Assembly: GCF_014131735.1 (NCBI RefSeq)
Contig: NZ_CP039121.1
Location: 2,294,001-2,358,000 of the forward strand
Length of the DNA: 64,000 bases
Source of the DNA: Lactiplantibacillus plantarum
GTDB taxonomy: Bacteria; Bacillota; Bacilli; Lactobacillales; Lactobacillaceae
Direction of reading: 5' to 3'
Positions within the stretch are counted from its first letter, which is position 1; the number at the start of each line of letters is the position of its first letter. The notes beneath the pieces are model-generated. The model worked only from the letters and a program-made list of their open reading frames with translations, did no database searches and was not told where the DNA came from. The position numbers and the translations under genes were made by a program. This document shows, piece by piece, positions 35,690 through 44,846 of the stretch.

Positions 35690-37111
35690 ATGACCAAATT
35701 ACAATCCGTCAACTACCAGCAACTTACATGGCCGCTGATAATTGGTTTGATTATTTGGCTGAGCGCGCCATTTCGTCCCGCGGGGCTCAGTCTATTAGCA
35801 TGGCACATGCTGGCTCTCTTTGTTGGCACTATCATTGGTTGCATTACCCAGCCGTTACCTATTGCCGGTGTCGCAATTATTGGTCTCACACTTGGTGTCT
35901 TACTTGGTGTTACCTCGATGACGGATGCCATGGCCGGCTTTGGTGATAACACGGTTTGGATGATTGCAATGGCTTACTTCCTATCACGAGGCTTCGTAAA
36001 AACGGGGCTAGGGCGACGAGTCGCGCTGGTCTTCGTCAAATTATTTGGTAAAAAGGCCCTTGGATTAGCCTACGCGCTGATTGGTGTCGATCTCGTCACT
36101 AGTCCGGCCACGCCTAGCAATACCGCCCGCGCCGGTGGAATCGTCTTCCCAATTATTGAATCTTTAGCTAAAGCATACGGCTCTGACCCACAAAACGGTA
36201 CGCAGCGTAAGGTTGGTAGTTTTCTCATTATGTCAGCTTTCCATGGTAATATTGCCACCAGTGGCTTATTCATGACCGCGATGGCACCAAATCTCGTTGC
36301 CGTGGCCTTGGCCCAAGCAATGCAGATTCACATCACATGGATGGACTGGTTACTCGCCGCTCTATTACCTGGTCTTATTTGCTTAATTAGCGTTCCAGCT
36401 ATTATTTATTGGCTCTATCCGCCAGAAATTAAGGATACACCCAACGCGCATGCGTGGGCTGCCAACGAACTTGAGCAGATGGGGGCCATGACTTTGGCCG
36501 AAAAACTCATGGGCGGTATTTTTATGTTGGCCCTCTTTCTTTGGATCTCAGCTAGTCTCACTGGGCTAGACGCGACCTTAGTGGCCTTCATAGCCGTCAC
36601 TTTGCTCTTATTAACCGGTGTATTATCCGTTGACGACTTATTACATGAAACTGGGGCTTGGAACACACTCGTTTGGTTTTCAATTCTTATTTTTATGGCT
36701 GGCAAACTGAACAGTCTTGGCTTTATTCCATGGCTTTCACAAACTATGGGCCAGGCCCTGCAAGGAATCAGTTGGCTATGGGTCTTGGCAGCTTTGATGC
36801 TCGTTTACTTTTACAGCCACTACCTGTTTGCCGGCGCCACTGCTCACGTCTCCGCCATGTACGGCGCCTTCTTGGGTGTGGCAATTTCAGCCGGCGCCCC
36901 CCCAATGCTAGCAGCCCTACTATTAGGCTTTGACGGTGCCATTTTCAGTTCGACCACCCATTACGCCAACGGTCCCGCCTCGATTATGTTCGGATCAGGT
37001 TACATAACGCAGTCCGAATGGTGGCGTCTGAATCTGTGCCTTGGTGGTTTCTATCTATTAGTATGGGGCGTTGGTGGCACACTCTGGATGAAACTTTTAG
37101 GCTATTGGTAA
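35690..37111 (+). CDS. DASS-family anion transporter, probable tartrate/succinate exchanger
   Basis: A 473-residue paralogue of the transporter at 25218-26636: the same TPSNTARAGGI motif, the same VLSVDDLLHETGAWNTLVWFSILIF-type stretch, and the same STTHYANGPASIMFGSGYI end. Next to ttdAB it corresponds to E. coli TtdT, which exchanges tartrate for succinate. ATG 35690 follows GAAAGGTGG. Substrate by context only. Confidence 0.88.
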   Translation: MTKLQSVNYQQLTWPLIIGLIIWLSAPFRPAGLSLLAWHMLALFVGTIIGCITQPLPIAGVAIIGLTLGVLLGVTSMTDAMAGFGDNTVWMIAMAYFLSRGFVKTGLGRRVALVFVKLFGKKALGLAYALIGVDLVTSPATPSNTARAGGIVFPIIESLAKAYGSDPQNGTQRKVGSFLIMSAFHGNIATSGLFMTAMAPNLVAVALAQAMQIHITWMDWLLAALLPGLICLISVPAIIYWLYPPEIKDTPNAHAWAANELEQMGAMTLAEKLMGGIFMLALFLWISASLTGLDATLVAFIAVTLLLLTGVLSVDDLLHETGAWNTLVWFSILIFMAGKLNSLGFIPWLSQTMGQALQGISWLWVLAALMLVYFYSHYLFAGATAHVSAMYGAFLGVAISAGAPPMLAALLLGFDGAIFSSTTHYANGPASIMFGSGYITQSEWWRLNLCLGGFYLLVWGVGGTLWMKLLGYW

Positions 37112-37378
37112 GCTAGTTGTTTTTCAACTATACCATTTGACAGGTTCAGACACTCATTCACGTATTTCCCGACTCCGGGCTGAGTGCCCATTTCTGGGGG
37201 AAGGACGATCTAGCCGAGCAAGTTTACGCAAATCAGAACTTTTGCCGGTGACCCTAAACTGGCTTTTTAAACTCAAGACTGGCATATTTTAATGCATGCT
37301 TCATGAAAATTAACGCGCACAATGTGAACTTACTCCTGACTAACGACTTGATCATACAAACATCACGCCCTAACCAAT
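37112..37378. other. Intergenic region between convergent DASS and aro units
   Basis: About 270 bases with no gene. A small AGTTG-TTTTT-CAACT hairpin (37114-37128) follows the transporter stop; it is weak as a terminator. Confidence 0.5.
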
Positions 37379-37420
37379 AACAATCGGCTTTCCAACTATT
37401 ACTTGGAAAGCCGATTGTTA
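37379..37420. terminator. Strong hairpin, probable bidirectional terminator
   Basis: A perfect 17-base inverted repeat, AACAATCGGCTTTCCAA and its complement, around 7 bases, between the convergent DASS and aro operons. T-tracts are short. A second repeat CATCAGAAC/GTTCTGATG follows at 37437-37467. Confidence 0.65.
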
Positions 37421-37542
37421 ATCTACCATGTAAGTCCATCAGAACCTGGACGTCAAAAGTTCTGATGCTCCCTCAAATTTTCAGATCCCACCCGGCTAAC
37501 CGTCATGTGTCGAACTGAAGCATATTGTAAACTTACGTCTAA

Positions 37543-38621
37543 TCACGACACCGACCACAAGTCACCCATCCAAGTCGCCAAGTCCGTGACCGCTATGGGA
37601 TACAGGTGGGGTTGCCCAACCGCCGATAAGTAGACCCAGGTCAGCGCTGTACCGTGCACTTTTTTGTCGTGTTGCATCACTGCGGCCACGGCTTGCGGCG
37701 CTATCGGCGGTAATTCCGTGGGCAACCTACCGCCATTAAGCGTGCCTTGAGCGTCGACGTTAAACTAGTCGGCGCTAACCCATGTGCTGCAAACAACCGA
37801 CAAACCTGTACTAGACCAATCGCTACCGCTTCCCCATGCATTAGTTGACCGTCAGCCAATAGTTCGACTGCGTGACCAATCGTATGACCAAAATTCAATA
37901 ATTGCCGCTGACCCTGTTCATGTTCATCCGCCATAACGACGCGCGCTTTGAACGCCACACTAGCTGCAATTAAATCTGGTGCTGCTGGTAAAATCGCTGC
38001 CACACTGGTAATTTGTTGCAAGGATTGCCAAAAATCACCGCCAACTAATGCTGCGCACTTAACGATTTCGCCATAACCTTCTGCGAGCATCCGCGGCGGT
38101 AACGTCACCAGAATTGCCGGATCAATGACGACTAAATCTGGTTGGTAAAAACTGCCCACTAAGTTTTTGCCAGTTGGTAAGTCAATCGCGGTCTTACCGC
38201 CCACCGAACTATCGACTTGCGCTAATAATGATGTCGGTACTTGAATCAAGGCAATACCGCGCATATAAATCGAAGCGACAAACCCTGCTAAGTCACCAAC
38301 CACCCCGCCACCAAGAGCGATGACACCGTCACTGCGGCTAAAATGGGCGGCACTCAGCTGATCGATTAACGACTGGACTTGTGACCAACTTTTGCTCGCC
38401 TCACCGGCTGGAACCGTCATCACACGCACCTTGAATCCAGCCGCCGTCAGTTCATCAGTTACCAGCTTCGCATAGTACGGGCCCACATTGGTATCCGTTA
38501 CCACCGCTACTTGACGGGCACACCATACCTTAGTTACCAACGTTCCTAGATGATGTAAACTGTCAATCATGATCTTGATCTGATACTGTTTAACTCGCGT
38601 CTTGACTTCAATGTTTGTCAT
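37543..38621 (-). pseudogene. aroB: 3-dehydroquinate synthase with a one-base frameshift
   Basis: AroB converts DAHP to 3-dehydroquinate. The first frame (ATG 38621) holds the NAD loop GGGVVGDLAGFVAS, the metal and substrate region PTSLLAQVDSSVGGKTAIDL and GKNLVGSFYQP, and NFGHTIGHAVE, then ends PRNYRR at 37701. The C-terminal helix continues in another frame from about 37725 (PTELPPIAPQAVAAVMQHDKK, ending at 37543). Adding one T in GGTTGCCC (37723-37730) restores the GLPTELP segment. The catalytic core is present but about 60 terminal residues, including the conserved HDKK substrate residues, are lost. Could be a true mutation or a sequence error. Last gene of the tkt-aro operon. Confidence 0.88.
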
Positions 38622-38630
38622 AGGCACATC

Positions 38631-39626
38631 CTACGCCCACGTTTGCATCAGGTCATGTAACTGGAAAGCCTGTTGCGCCATTTTTAAGTACGTCGCGGGT
38701 TTTAACGCTTGCGGCCCATCGGATAAAGCTTGCGTTGGCTGGTCATGAATTTCAACGATCATGCCACTGGCGCCAGCTGCTACACCTGCCATCGCCATCG
38801 GGGTCACGAGTTCCCAGGTACCGACCGCGTGACTCGGATCAACGATGACTGGGTAATGTGTCAACGATTGCAAGACTGGCACTGCACCTAAGTCAAACGT
38901 GTTGCGTGTGTACTTATTATCAAACGTTCGAATTCCCCGCTCCAAAAGCATGATCTGATGATTACCACCAGCTGCAATGTATTCAGCTGCATTGAGCACA
39001 TCGTCGATTGTTGCCGACATTCCTCGCTTTAATGCAACCGGAATTTGGGTCTGTCCAACGGCTTTAAGCAACGAGAAATTTTGCATATTGCGTGCACCAA
39101 TTTGAAAAATATCCGTGTATTTCGCCACCATCGCCACGTGTTCATCATCCATCACTTCGGTAATCATATCAAGGCCATGTTTATCAGCCGCCGTCCGTAA
39201 GTATTGGAGTCCCGTCTCCCCGAGGCCTTGGAAGCTGTAAGGGGACGTCCGTGGCTTGAATGCTCCGCCACGAACAATCGTCGCACCACCCTGCTTGGCA
39301 ACCGCGGCCATCTGGTCCACGTGTTCAGCGCTTTCGACTGAACACGGGCCAGCCATCATGACGAATTGATTACCGCCAATCACACTGTGTGGCGTCTTAA
39401 TAATCGTATCTTCTGGGTGAAAGAGACGGCTGCTTTGGACCGCTGCGGGAACTGCCGTCAAGATTGATTCACTGGCTGCTTGCACATCCGTGGGAAGTGC
39501 TTCTGGACGCAATCCTTGAATTGCAATTCGATTATTGTGCGTGAAGATCTCGTGATCCGCACCAAATTGACTCACTAACTTTGCCTGCATGGCCGTAGCG
39601 GTTGCTGGTTTTAATATAATAATCAT
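38631..39626 (-). CDS. aroF: DAHP synthase (3-deoxy-7-phosphoheptulonate synthase), type I beta
   Basis: A 331-residue enzyme condensing PEP and erythrose-4-phosphate. The N-terminal 70 residues form a ferredoxin-like (FL/ACT-like) regulatory domain, and the barrel follows from MMAGPCSVESAEH through RGGAFKPRTSPYSFQGLG, QIGARNMQNF, ALKRGMSAT and VDPSHAVG with the metal His. This is the Thermotoga-type layout, commonly feedback-controlled by the extra domain. ATG 39626 follows AGGAGG. It lies 9 bases upstream of aroB and 40 bases downstream of aroE. Confidence 0.95.
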   Translation of the reverse strand: MIIILKPATATAMQAKLVSQFGADHEIFTHNNRIAIQGLRPEALPTDVQAASESILTAVPAAVQSSRLFHPEDTIIKTPHSVIGGNQFVMMAGPCSVESAEHVDQMAAVAKQGGATIVRGGAFKPRTSPYSFQGLGETGLQYLRTAADKHGLDMITEVMDDEHVAMVAKYTDIFQIGARNMQNFSLLKAVGQTQIPVALKRGMSATIDDVLNAAEYIAAGGNHQIMLLERGIRTFDNKYTRNTFDLGAVPVLQSLTHYPVIVDPSHAVGTWELVTPMAMAGVAAGASGMIVEIHDQPTQALSDGPQALKPATYLKMAQQAFQLHDLMQTWA

Positions 39627-39666
39627 AATAATTTCCTCCTACTAATCAATTCTCAAAAGTTAAGGC

Positions 39667-40560
39667 CTAAGCCCGCGCCGTAATCGGCGGAGTCGCTTGA
39701 ATGCTGGCTAACATATCTTGGCGGACCTGTTGAACTGGCATCTGCTTACCAGTCCAAAACTCAAAAGCCAAGGCACCTTGCCAAATTAACATCCCCAAGC
39801 CATTATATGTGGCGCACCCCTGCTGACGCGCTAAGCGCAAAAAAGTCGTTTCAAGCGGTTGGTAAATCACATCATAGACCGTCTGTTGTGGGACTAATTG
39901 CTGGATAATTGAGATTGGTAATGGCGTTCCAGCAGTCGTCATGCCGATATTGGTCGCGTTAATGATCAAATCGCTGGTACGAGCAACTTGCTGCATCCGT
40001 ACTTGGTCTTCATAGGCACAGAGCCGGAGTGGTACCGAAGTCGTGGTACTGAGTTGCTCCAACCAGTGCTGAACACCGGCGTAGCGTTCGTTGTTGCGTT
40101 TAAAGACCGTTACACTCGCGACACCATAATCTAAAGCCGCCGCAATGATTGCCTTACCTGCGCCTCCCGCGCCTAAAACCATGACGTGCTTATCAACCAA
40201 GTTCAGACCTTGATGTAAGAGATCCTGAAAAACTCCAGCGCCGTCCGTGCTGTCACCAATCAGCTTGCCAGCTTCATTCTTAATCGTATTGACCGCTTGA
40301 ATCCGTTGCGCTCGCACTGTCAAACCATCTAGTAGCGGTATAACGGCTTGTTTGAATGGCATTGAAAGGTTCACCCCCGCGATACCCATGCTACGAATTC
40401 CAGCAAGCGTATCAGCCAATCCATCCGGTGCCACATCAAACGCCAAGTAGCGCGCATTTAGCCCCCAGTAGTCAAAACTCAAATTATGCATTCGCGGTGA
40501 GCGACTGTGCCGCGCGGGGTGCGCGATAAATCCAAAGAGTGCCGTTTGTCCATCAATCAT
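39667..40560 (-). CDS. aroE: Shikimate dehydrogenase
   Basis: A 297-residue AroE. It has HSRSPRMHN at the substrate site, the catalytic Lys in NLSMPFKQ (about residue 70), Asp in GDSTDGAG (about 105), NAD(P) loop VLGAGGAGKAI (about 128-138) and NATNIGM. It reduces 3-dehydroshikimate to shikimate. It sits 19 bases after tkt. Family members also include quinate dehydrogenases, but the operon points to shikimate. Confidence 0.93.
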   Translation of the reverse strand: MIDGQTALFGFIAHPARHSRSPRMHNLSFDYWGLNARYLAFDVAPDGLADTLAGIRSMGIAGVNLSMPFKQAVIPLLDGLTVRAQRIQAVNTIKNEAGKLIGDSTDGAGVFQDLLHQGLNLVDKHVMVLGAGGAGKAIIAAALDYGVASVTVFKRNNERYAGVQHWLEQLSTTTSVPLRLCAYEDQVRMQQVARTSDLIINATNIGMTTAGTPLPISIIQQLVPQQTVYDVIYQPLETTFLRLARQQGCATYNGLGMLIWQGALAFEFWTGKQMPVQQVRQDMLASIQATPPITARA

Positions 40561-40579
40561 GCTTTAACTAACTTCCTTT

Positions 40580-42592
40580 CTAAATGACTCGCAATTGTTG
40601 ACCAAGATCCACGTGCGTTTGTTGATACGTCCGCACTAGGTCTGCTACCGTGAACTGGTTAGCGGCTAATACTTGGTCGGCCGCTCCACTGGCGCCAAAG
40701 TGGTCCAAGCCTAGTACCGCCCCATCTAACCCAACGTAACGTTCCCAGCCAGATGTTGCGCCCATTTCGACTGCAACTCGCCGCCGAATTTGAGGTGGCA
40801 AGACCTGAGCTTGGTAATTCGTTGATTGGCGCGCAAAGTTTTCCATCGACGGCATTGAAACGACACTGACATCTTCACCTAACGTAGCTAGTTTCGCCTG
40901 GGCCTGAAGAGCTAAAGCAACTTCTGACCCGCTTGCAATCAAGATTCCCATTGGCTGGCGGCCACGCTGCGGTGAGAGAACATAACCGCCACGAGCCACA
41001 CCAGTCATGGCCTTAGTCTTAGATCCGGATAGCACTGCCAAATTCTGACGGGTCAAGACGAGCACGGTTGGATGATCCGTCGCGTTGATGGCTTGCCACC
41101 AAGCTGCGACCGTTTCATTTGGGTCAGCGGGCCGGATCACCGTTAGATTCGGAATCAATCGTAAACTCATTAGCTGTTCAATTGGCTGATGAGTCGGACC
41201 GTCCTCGCCGACTGCAATCGAGTCATGCGTGAAAACGTAAGTGACTGGTAACTTCATCATCGCCGCCAATCGAATAGCCGCACGCGTGTAATCGGAAAAG
41301 ACAAGGAAGGTGCCACCAAAGACCCGCAAGCCACCGTGTAAAGTCATCCCATTCAAAATGGTGCCCATACCAAACTCCCGGACACCAAAGGCAACGTTGC
41401 GCTGATCCGGGGTCACCGGAGTCGACAATTGATCCTGCTCAATGGTCGTTTTATTCGAACTGGCTAAATCAGCCGCGCCCCCGACTAATCCTGGTAACTG
41501 AGCGGCTAGCTTCTGAATGACGGTATGACTCGTGATCCGCGAAGCTTGGGCGCCTTCATCAAAGATCGGTAAACTGGTGGCTAAGTCAACTGGCAGACGC
41601 ATACTGAGCTGTTGTTCGAAACGGTGTTGCACGGCTTGTGGTAAAGCCTCTCGTTGTGACTGCCACCGGCGATGTGTACGCTGACCACGTTGCAAGATTA
41701 GTTGCTGTGCGCGTTTAGCAACGGCCGGCATCACCGTAAATGGCGCGGCTTGCCACCCTAATTGTTGCCGCAAACTAGTTAAACCGGCCGTTCCCAACGG
41801 ATTGCCATGCACCGCATTCGTACCCGCTTGTGGTGCGCCAAATCCAATCGTCGTTTTAACAGCGATCAGGCTTGGACGTGAACTGTGTTTGGCACGCTCA
41901 ATGGCGGCATTAATCGCCGTTAAATCATTGCCATCACCTACCGTTTGTGTATCCCAACCATAACTAGCGAAGCGCTGGTTCACATCGGTACGAAACGACC
42001 GGCTGGTGGGGCCATCAAGCGAAACAGCGTTATCGTCGTACAATACAATTAATTTTTGCAATTGTTGATTACCGGCAAAGCTGGCAGCTTCGTGGGAGAC
42101 ACCTTCCATCAAATCACCATCACCGACTAACGCATAAGTATAGTGATCCACCAACTGCGGTGACTCGGAGAACTGAGCCGCTAGTTGCCGTTCAGCCAGG
42201 GCCATGCCCACCGCCATCCCTAATCCCTGTCCCAGTGGACCGGTCGTGGCTTCCACACCATCCACGATTCCCAGTTCAGGGTGGCCTGGCGTATGACTGC
42301 CGAATTGACGAAAACGTTGTAACTCGCCCATTGTCACGTTGAAGCCACTCACATGTAGCAGACTGTACAACAACGCCGACCCGTGTCCGGCTGATAAGAC
42401 AAAGCGATCGCGATTAGCCCATTGAGACTGCTGTGGATCGACCCGTAATTGTCGGCTCCACAGTGCCCACATCATTGGAGCCGCGCCGAGTGGCAATCCT
42501 GGATGACCAGAACCGGCCCGTTCAATCATTTCCGCACTCAGTACTCGTAGATTATTCACCGCTAATTCATCAATTTCATCAAATGCTTGCAT
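40580..42592 (-). CDS. tkt: Transketolase
   Basis: A 670-residue transketolase of normal length. ThDP motif GDGDLMEGVSHEAASFAGNQQLQKLIVLYDDN (about 158-190), SGHPGLPLGAAPM at the N-terminus, GHGSALLYSLLH, and the pyrimidine domain with THDSIAVGEDGPTHQPIE (catalytic Glu and His). In this operon its likely purpose is supply of erythrose-4-phosphate for DAHP synthase. First gene of tkt-aroE-aroF-aroB; ATG 42592 follows GAGGGAG, 30 bases past a terminator that is part of the leader. Confidence 0.95.
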   Translation of the reverse strand: MQAFDEIDELAVNNLRVLSAEMIERAGSGHPGLPLGAAPMMWALWSRQLRVDPQQSQWANRDRFVLSAGHGSALLYSLLHVSGFNVTMGELQRFRQFGSHTPGHPELGIVDGVEATTGPLGQGLGMAVGMALAERQLAAQFSESPQLVDHYTYALVGDGDLMEGVSHEAASFAGNQQLQKLIVLYDDNAVSLDGPTSRSFRTDVNQRFASYGWDTQTVGDGNDLTAINAAIERAKHSSRPSLIAVKTTIGFGAPQAGTNAVHGNPLGTAGLTSLRQQLGWQAAPFTVMPAVAKRAQQLILQRGQRTHRRWQSQREALPQAVQHRFEQQLSMRLPVDLATSLPIFDEGAQASRITSHTVIQKLAAQLPGLVGGAADLASSNKTTIEQDQLSTPVTPDQRNVAFGVREFGMGTILNGMTLHGGLRVFGGTFLVFSDYTRAAIRLAAMMKLPVTYVFTHDSIAVGEDGPTHQPIEQLMSLRLIPNLTVIRPADPNETVAAWWQAINATDHPTVLVLTRQNLAVLSGSKTKAMTGVARGGYVLSPQRGRQPMGILIASGSEVALALQAQAKLATLGEDVSVVSMPSMENFARQSTNYQAQVLPPQIRRRVAVEMGATSGWERYVGLDGAVLGLDHFGASGAADQVLAANQFTVADLVRTYQQTHVDLGQQLRVI

Positions 42593-42621
42593 TAACTTCG
42601 CTCCCTCTCATTTTGGCTAAT

Positions 42622-42654
42622 AAAAAAGACTCACAGTTACACCAACTGTGAGTC
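42622..42654 (-). terminator. Attenuator terminator upstream of tkt
   Basis: GACTCACAGTT / AACTGTGAGTC with a 5-base loop followed on the minus strand by six T. It lies between the leader peptide gene and tkt, in the transcript of the operon, so read-through is needed for tkt expression. Confidence 0.9.
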
Positions 42655-42820
42655 CACTAATTCTTCGCAGGGTGCCCGAAAAACACCGCTACTCAGAAGT
42701 AGAAAAGTCACACAGTGGTTGTTCACAACACTGATATGACTTTTCCATAAATTTTAATCATTCCAAAATTTACTGGTCACATCCGTTGCGAGGGCGTGCC
42801 TCGCAGTGGATGCCAAGGCA

Positions 42821-42877
42821 CTAAGTAAACCAGTAATAATAATACGAATTCAATTGTAAATTGGTATTAATCGTCAT
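42821..42877 (-). CDS. Leader peptide MTINTNLQLNSYYYYWFT
   Basis: An 18-codon frame starting at ATG 42877, preceded by AAGGAG nine bases upstream and ending in TAG. It has six consecutive aromatic codons, TAT TAT TAT TAC TGG TTT (Tyr4-Trp-Phe), near its end. It lies in the 5' leader of the tkt-aro operon, 37 bases after the predicted transcription start and 229 bases before tkt. The composition matches attenuation leader peptides such as PheL, TrpL or HisL in logic. No homologue was recognised. Low charged tRNA-Tyr, tRNA-Trp or tRNA-Phe would stall the ribosome where its codons pair with the downstream RNA. Confidence 0.8.
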   Translation of the reverse strand: MTINTNLQLNSYYYYWFT

Positions 42878-42920
42878 GATTAAAATCTCCTTAATTTATA
42901 ATGTGTATTTGATGACTTAA

Positions 42921-42949
42921 AATATACGGCTAATCAATAGAATTGTCAA
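42921..42949 (-). promoter_or_regulatory. Sigma-A promoter of the tkt-aro leader
   Basis: Minus strand -35 TTGACA (42949-42944), 17-base spacer and -10 TATATT (42926-42921). This places the start near 42914. Confidence 0.88.
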
Positions 42950-43469
42950 ATGGTTTTTGCAAACTTTTTCTATTAATCAACAAAAACATGTTGGTCCACC
43001 CTCGATTTGCTAGTCGTCATCATCCTCGCTAACTGCTAATAAATACTGGTAAATCAGCAAGTTTGCGTGTCAAATCATTTTACAGATATTAAAATGGTTC
43101 CCTGCCACTTTCTGAAAATATTTTTAGCCAGTAGCTTGCACTGACTTAACTTATAATCCACCGCCAGGCAAATCATTAAAGTCTAAAAGCCGCACTCCAA
43201 CGCTAAATTTCTCACAACGAACGACTGACAAACGGTCATTTTCGATTACAATTTCAACAATGTTCCGTATGCTTTAGCAACTAACCTTAGCCGCTCGTCA
43301 GTTGTCTGAACTGCCATCTATTCCCAACCAGCTAGCTGGTCTTCACCACCGCACATAATCGTGATAACCAAAAATAGTGTCGCCAGCATCCAGAGCAGAT
43401 TCCAGCCACACTATCATCAGTTTATGTGATCCCCATTTTAGTCACAATAATTGCCGCAACTACACCAAA
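42950..43469. other. Intergenic region without visible gene
   Basis: About 520 bases between the tkt promoter and the next gene stop. I see no convincing frame, RNA or repeat; no clear terminator follows the oxidoreductase gene here. Confidence 0.5.
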
Positions 43470-44558
43470 CTACGCTTTCAAGGCTGCGGGGACTGCCACT
43501 CCAAATTCAGCACCAACTTGCTGCATTTCCGTCAACGTCTGTGGATCAATACTGACGCCCTGCACCAAATTTTCATCATAGTGCCGGTATTCCCGGTCAC
43601 CTGGTATCATGATCTTAGTACCTGGTAGATGCTTCAAATGCCGAATACGGTCAAACATAGTCGTCACGTTGGCCTTCAACACCTCGGGATCGCCAAATAA
43701 GGCGGGATTAATCGTCATGAAGAACTGACTAAAGTCATGCTTACCGGTGTTCGTATCAGCCGACAGCGACCCTTGCGCTAAAATTCCCGTGAGTAACTCA
43801 ATAATTAGTGAGTTGCCAAAGCCTTTGTAATTTGAATTGACTTCCTGCTGGCCACCTAGGGTCAGGACCCCACCACCAGGACGATTCTCAGAAAACGCAA
43901 TTTTAGCCAAGTTATCCTCCACCGTCTGCGCATCATGCAAGACTTGACGATGCTCATCAACCGCCCAATCACCCGGAATCTGTGCACCTTTTTTGGCCAG
44001 CACTTGAATCTTCCCGCTTGAAACCACCGCAGTCGCGCCGTCAAAAACGAAAGGATGCGGGTCGGCTGGAAAAGTAAAAGCTAATGCGTTGGAACCCAAA
44101 AAAGCTTCTGTCGCATTCGTCGGCACCACCAACGGCCGCGTATTAGTCGTTGAAATACCGATCAAACCCGCTTTGCAAGCCATGCGCGAATAATAGCCCG
44201 CCGTTCCAAAGTGATTCGAATTGCGGATAACCGCTAATGAAACACCGAGTTGCTTAGTCTTTTCAATCAGTTTATTCATCGTAAACGCCGACGCAATCTG
44301 GCCCATGCTCTGGTTCGCATCGATCAATAGACTGGTAGGTGTTTCATTCAAAATCTTCGGTTGATTCGTCGGTTCCAAGGTATGATCCTTGATCATCCGC
44401 GTATACCAAGCCAGCCGCTGGATACCATGTGATGAGATTCCACGTAAATCTGCATCGACCAGGGTGTCTGCCAGCAGTGCCCCATCCTTGGCACTAAACC
44501 GTTGGGCCTTAAAAACTGCTTCTAAAAATTGTCGTTCCGTTTCCGCACTAATTCGCAT
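43470..44558 (-). CDS. Ldh_2-family malate/L-lactate-type dehydrogenase
   Basis: A 362-residue NAD(P)-dependent oxidoreductase of the YlbC/YiaK/ComC group, which is unrelated to the LDH/MDH Rossmann family. Characteristic stretches are ADLRGISSHGIQRL, VIRNSNHFGTAGYY (catalytic His), TNTRPLVVP and the GGxxxxNSNYKGFG C-terminal region. Members act on malate, sulfolactate, ureidoglycolate or 2,3-diketogulonate. ATG 44558 with GGAGG is the start; the frame upstream to 44612 has no ribosome site. Substrate unknown. Confidence 0.85.
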   Translation of the reverse strand: MRISAETERQFLEAVFKAQRFSAKDGALLADTLVDADLRGISSHGIQRLAWYTRMIKDHTLEPTNQPKILNETPTSLLIDANQSMGQIASAFTMNKLIEKTKQLGVSLAVIRNSNHFGTAGYYSRMACKAGLIGISTTNTRPLVVPTNATEAFLGSNALAFTFPADPHPFVFDGATAVVSSGKIQVLAKKGAQIPGDWAVDEHRQVLHDAQTVEDNLAKIAFSENRPGGGVLTLGGQQEVNSNYKGFGNSLIIELLTGILAQGSLSADTNTGKHDFSQFFMTINPALFGDPEVLKANVTTMFDRIRHLKHLPGTKIMIPGDREYRHYDENLVQGVSIDPQTLTEMQQVGAEFGVAVPAALKA

Positions 44559-44846
44559 CGTTATATTTTCCTCCGTTTTTGACAGCCAGCACTCGCCTAA
44601 CTTGGCGAGCACCGGGATATCACACTTTATTCAGATTGCTAAACAGCTTGAACACGTTCATTATCCGATTCCTAATTAGAAAATTCAATGTTTTATGTAA
44701 ATGTAATTAAAAACAGATGTGTAAAACGTTAATTTTTCAATTATGCCCCACTCAGTTTCTTTCCTTAACTAACCTTTCACTATCCGCTAAGCGGCCTGTC
44801 TTTCCATGCTATATTGAAGACACTTAAACTAGAGGAGGGACCCGCG

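Larger units (their letters stand above)
42622..42877 (-). promoter_or_regulatory. Putative aromatic amino-acid attenuator leader RNA
   Basis: Minus-strand elements in order: the leader peptide; TTACTGGT (Tyr-Trp codons, 42829-42836) able to pair with ACCAGTAA (42770-42777), enclosing the inner hairpin CATCC-TGCGAGG/CCTCGCA-GGATG (42779-42813); a second strong hairpin GAAAAGTCA-CAGTG / CACTG-TGACTTTTC (42702-42745); and the terminator. The 3' arm of the second hairpin (ACCACTGTG) can also pair with CACAGTTGGT of the terminator, a candidate antiterminator. The switching scheme is inferred by eye, not folded. Confidence 0.7.

Noticed and set aside
37253..37440. Minus-strand 61-codon frame downstream of the aro operon.
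   Set aside because: It crosses the strong terminator hairpin, has no ribosome site and no recognisable sequence.
42660..42700. AGGGTG...ACACCGC near the tkt leader looked like a T-box core.
   Set aside because: It is on the wrong strand for the operon and has a long insertion in the core. No specifier stem or antiterminator of T-box form was found.
42790..42825. The + strand string GTGGATGCC-AAGGCACTAAG resembles the conserved 5' region of 23S rRNA (GTGGATGCC-TTGGCAC).
   Set aside because: The match is about 20 bases with central mismatches and no further rRNA sequence on either side. The region is better explained as the leader RNA hairpin of the tkt operon.
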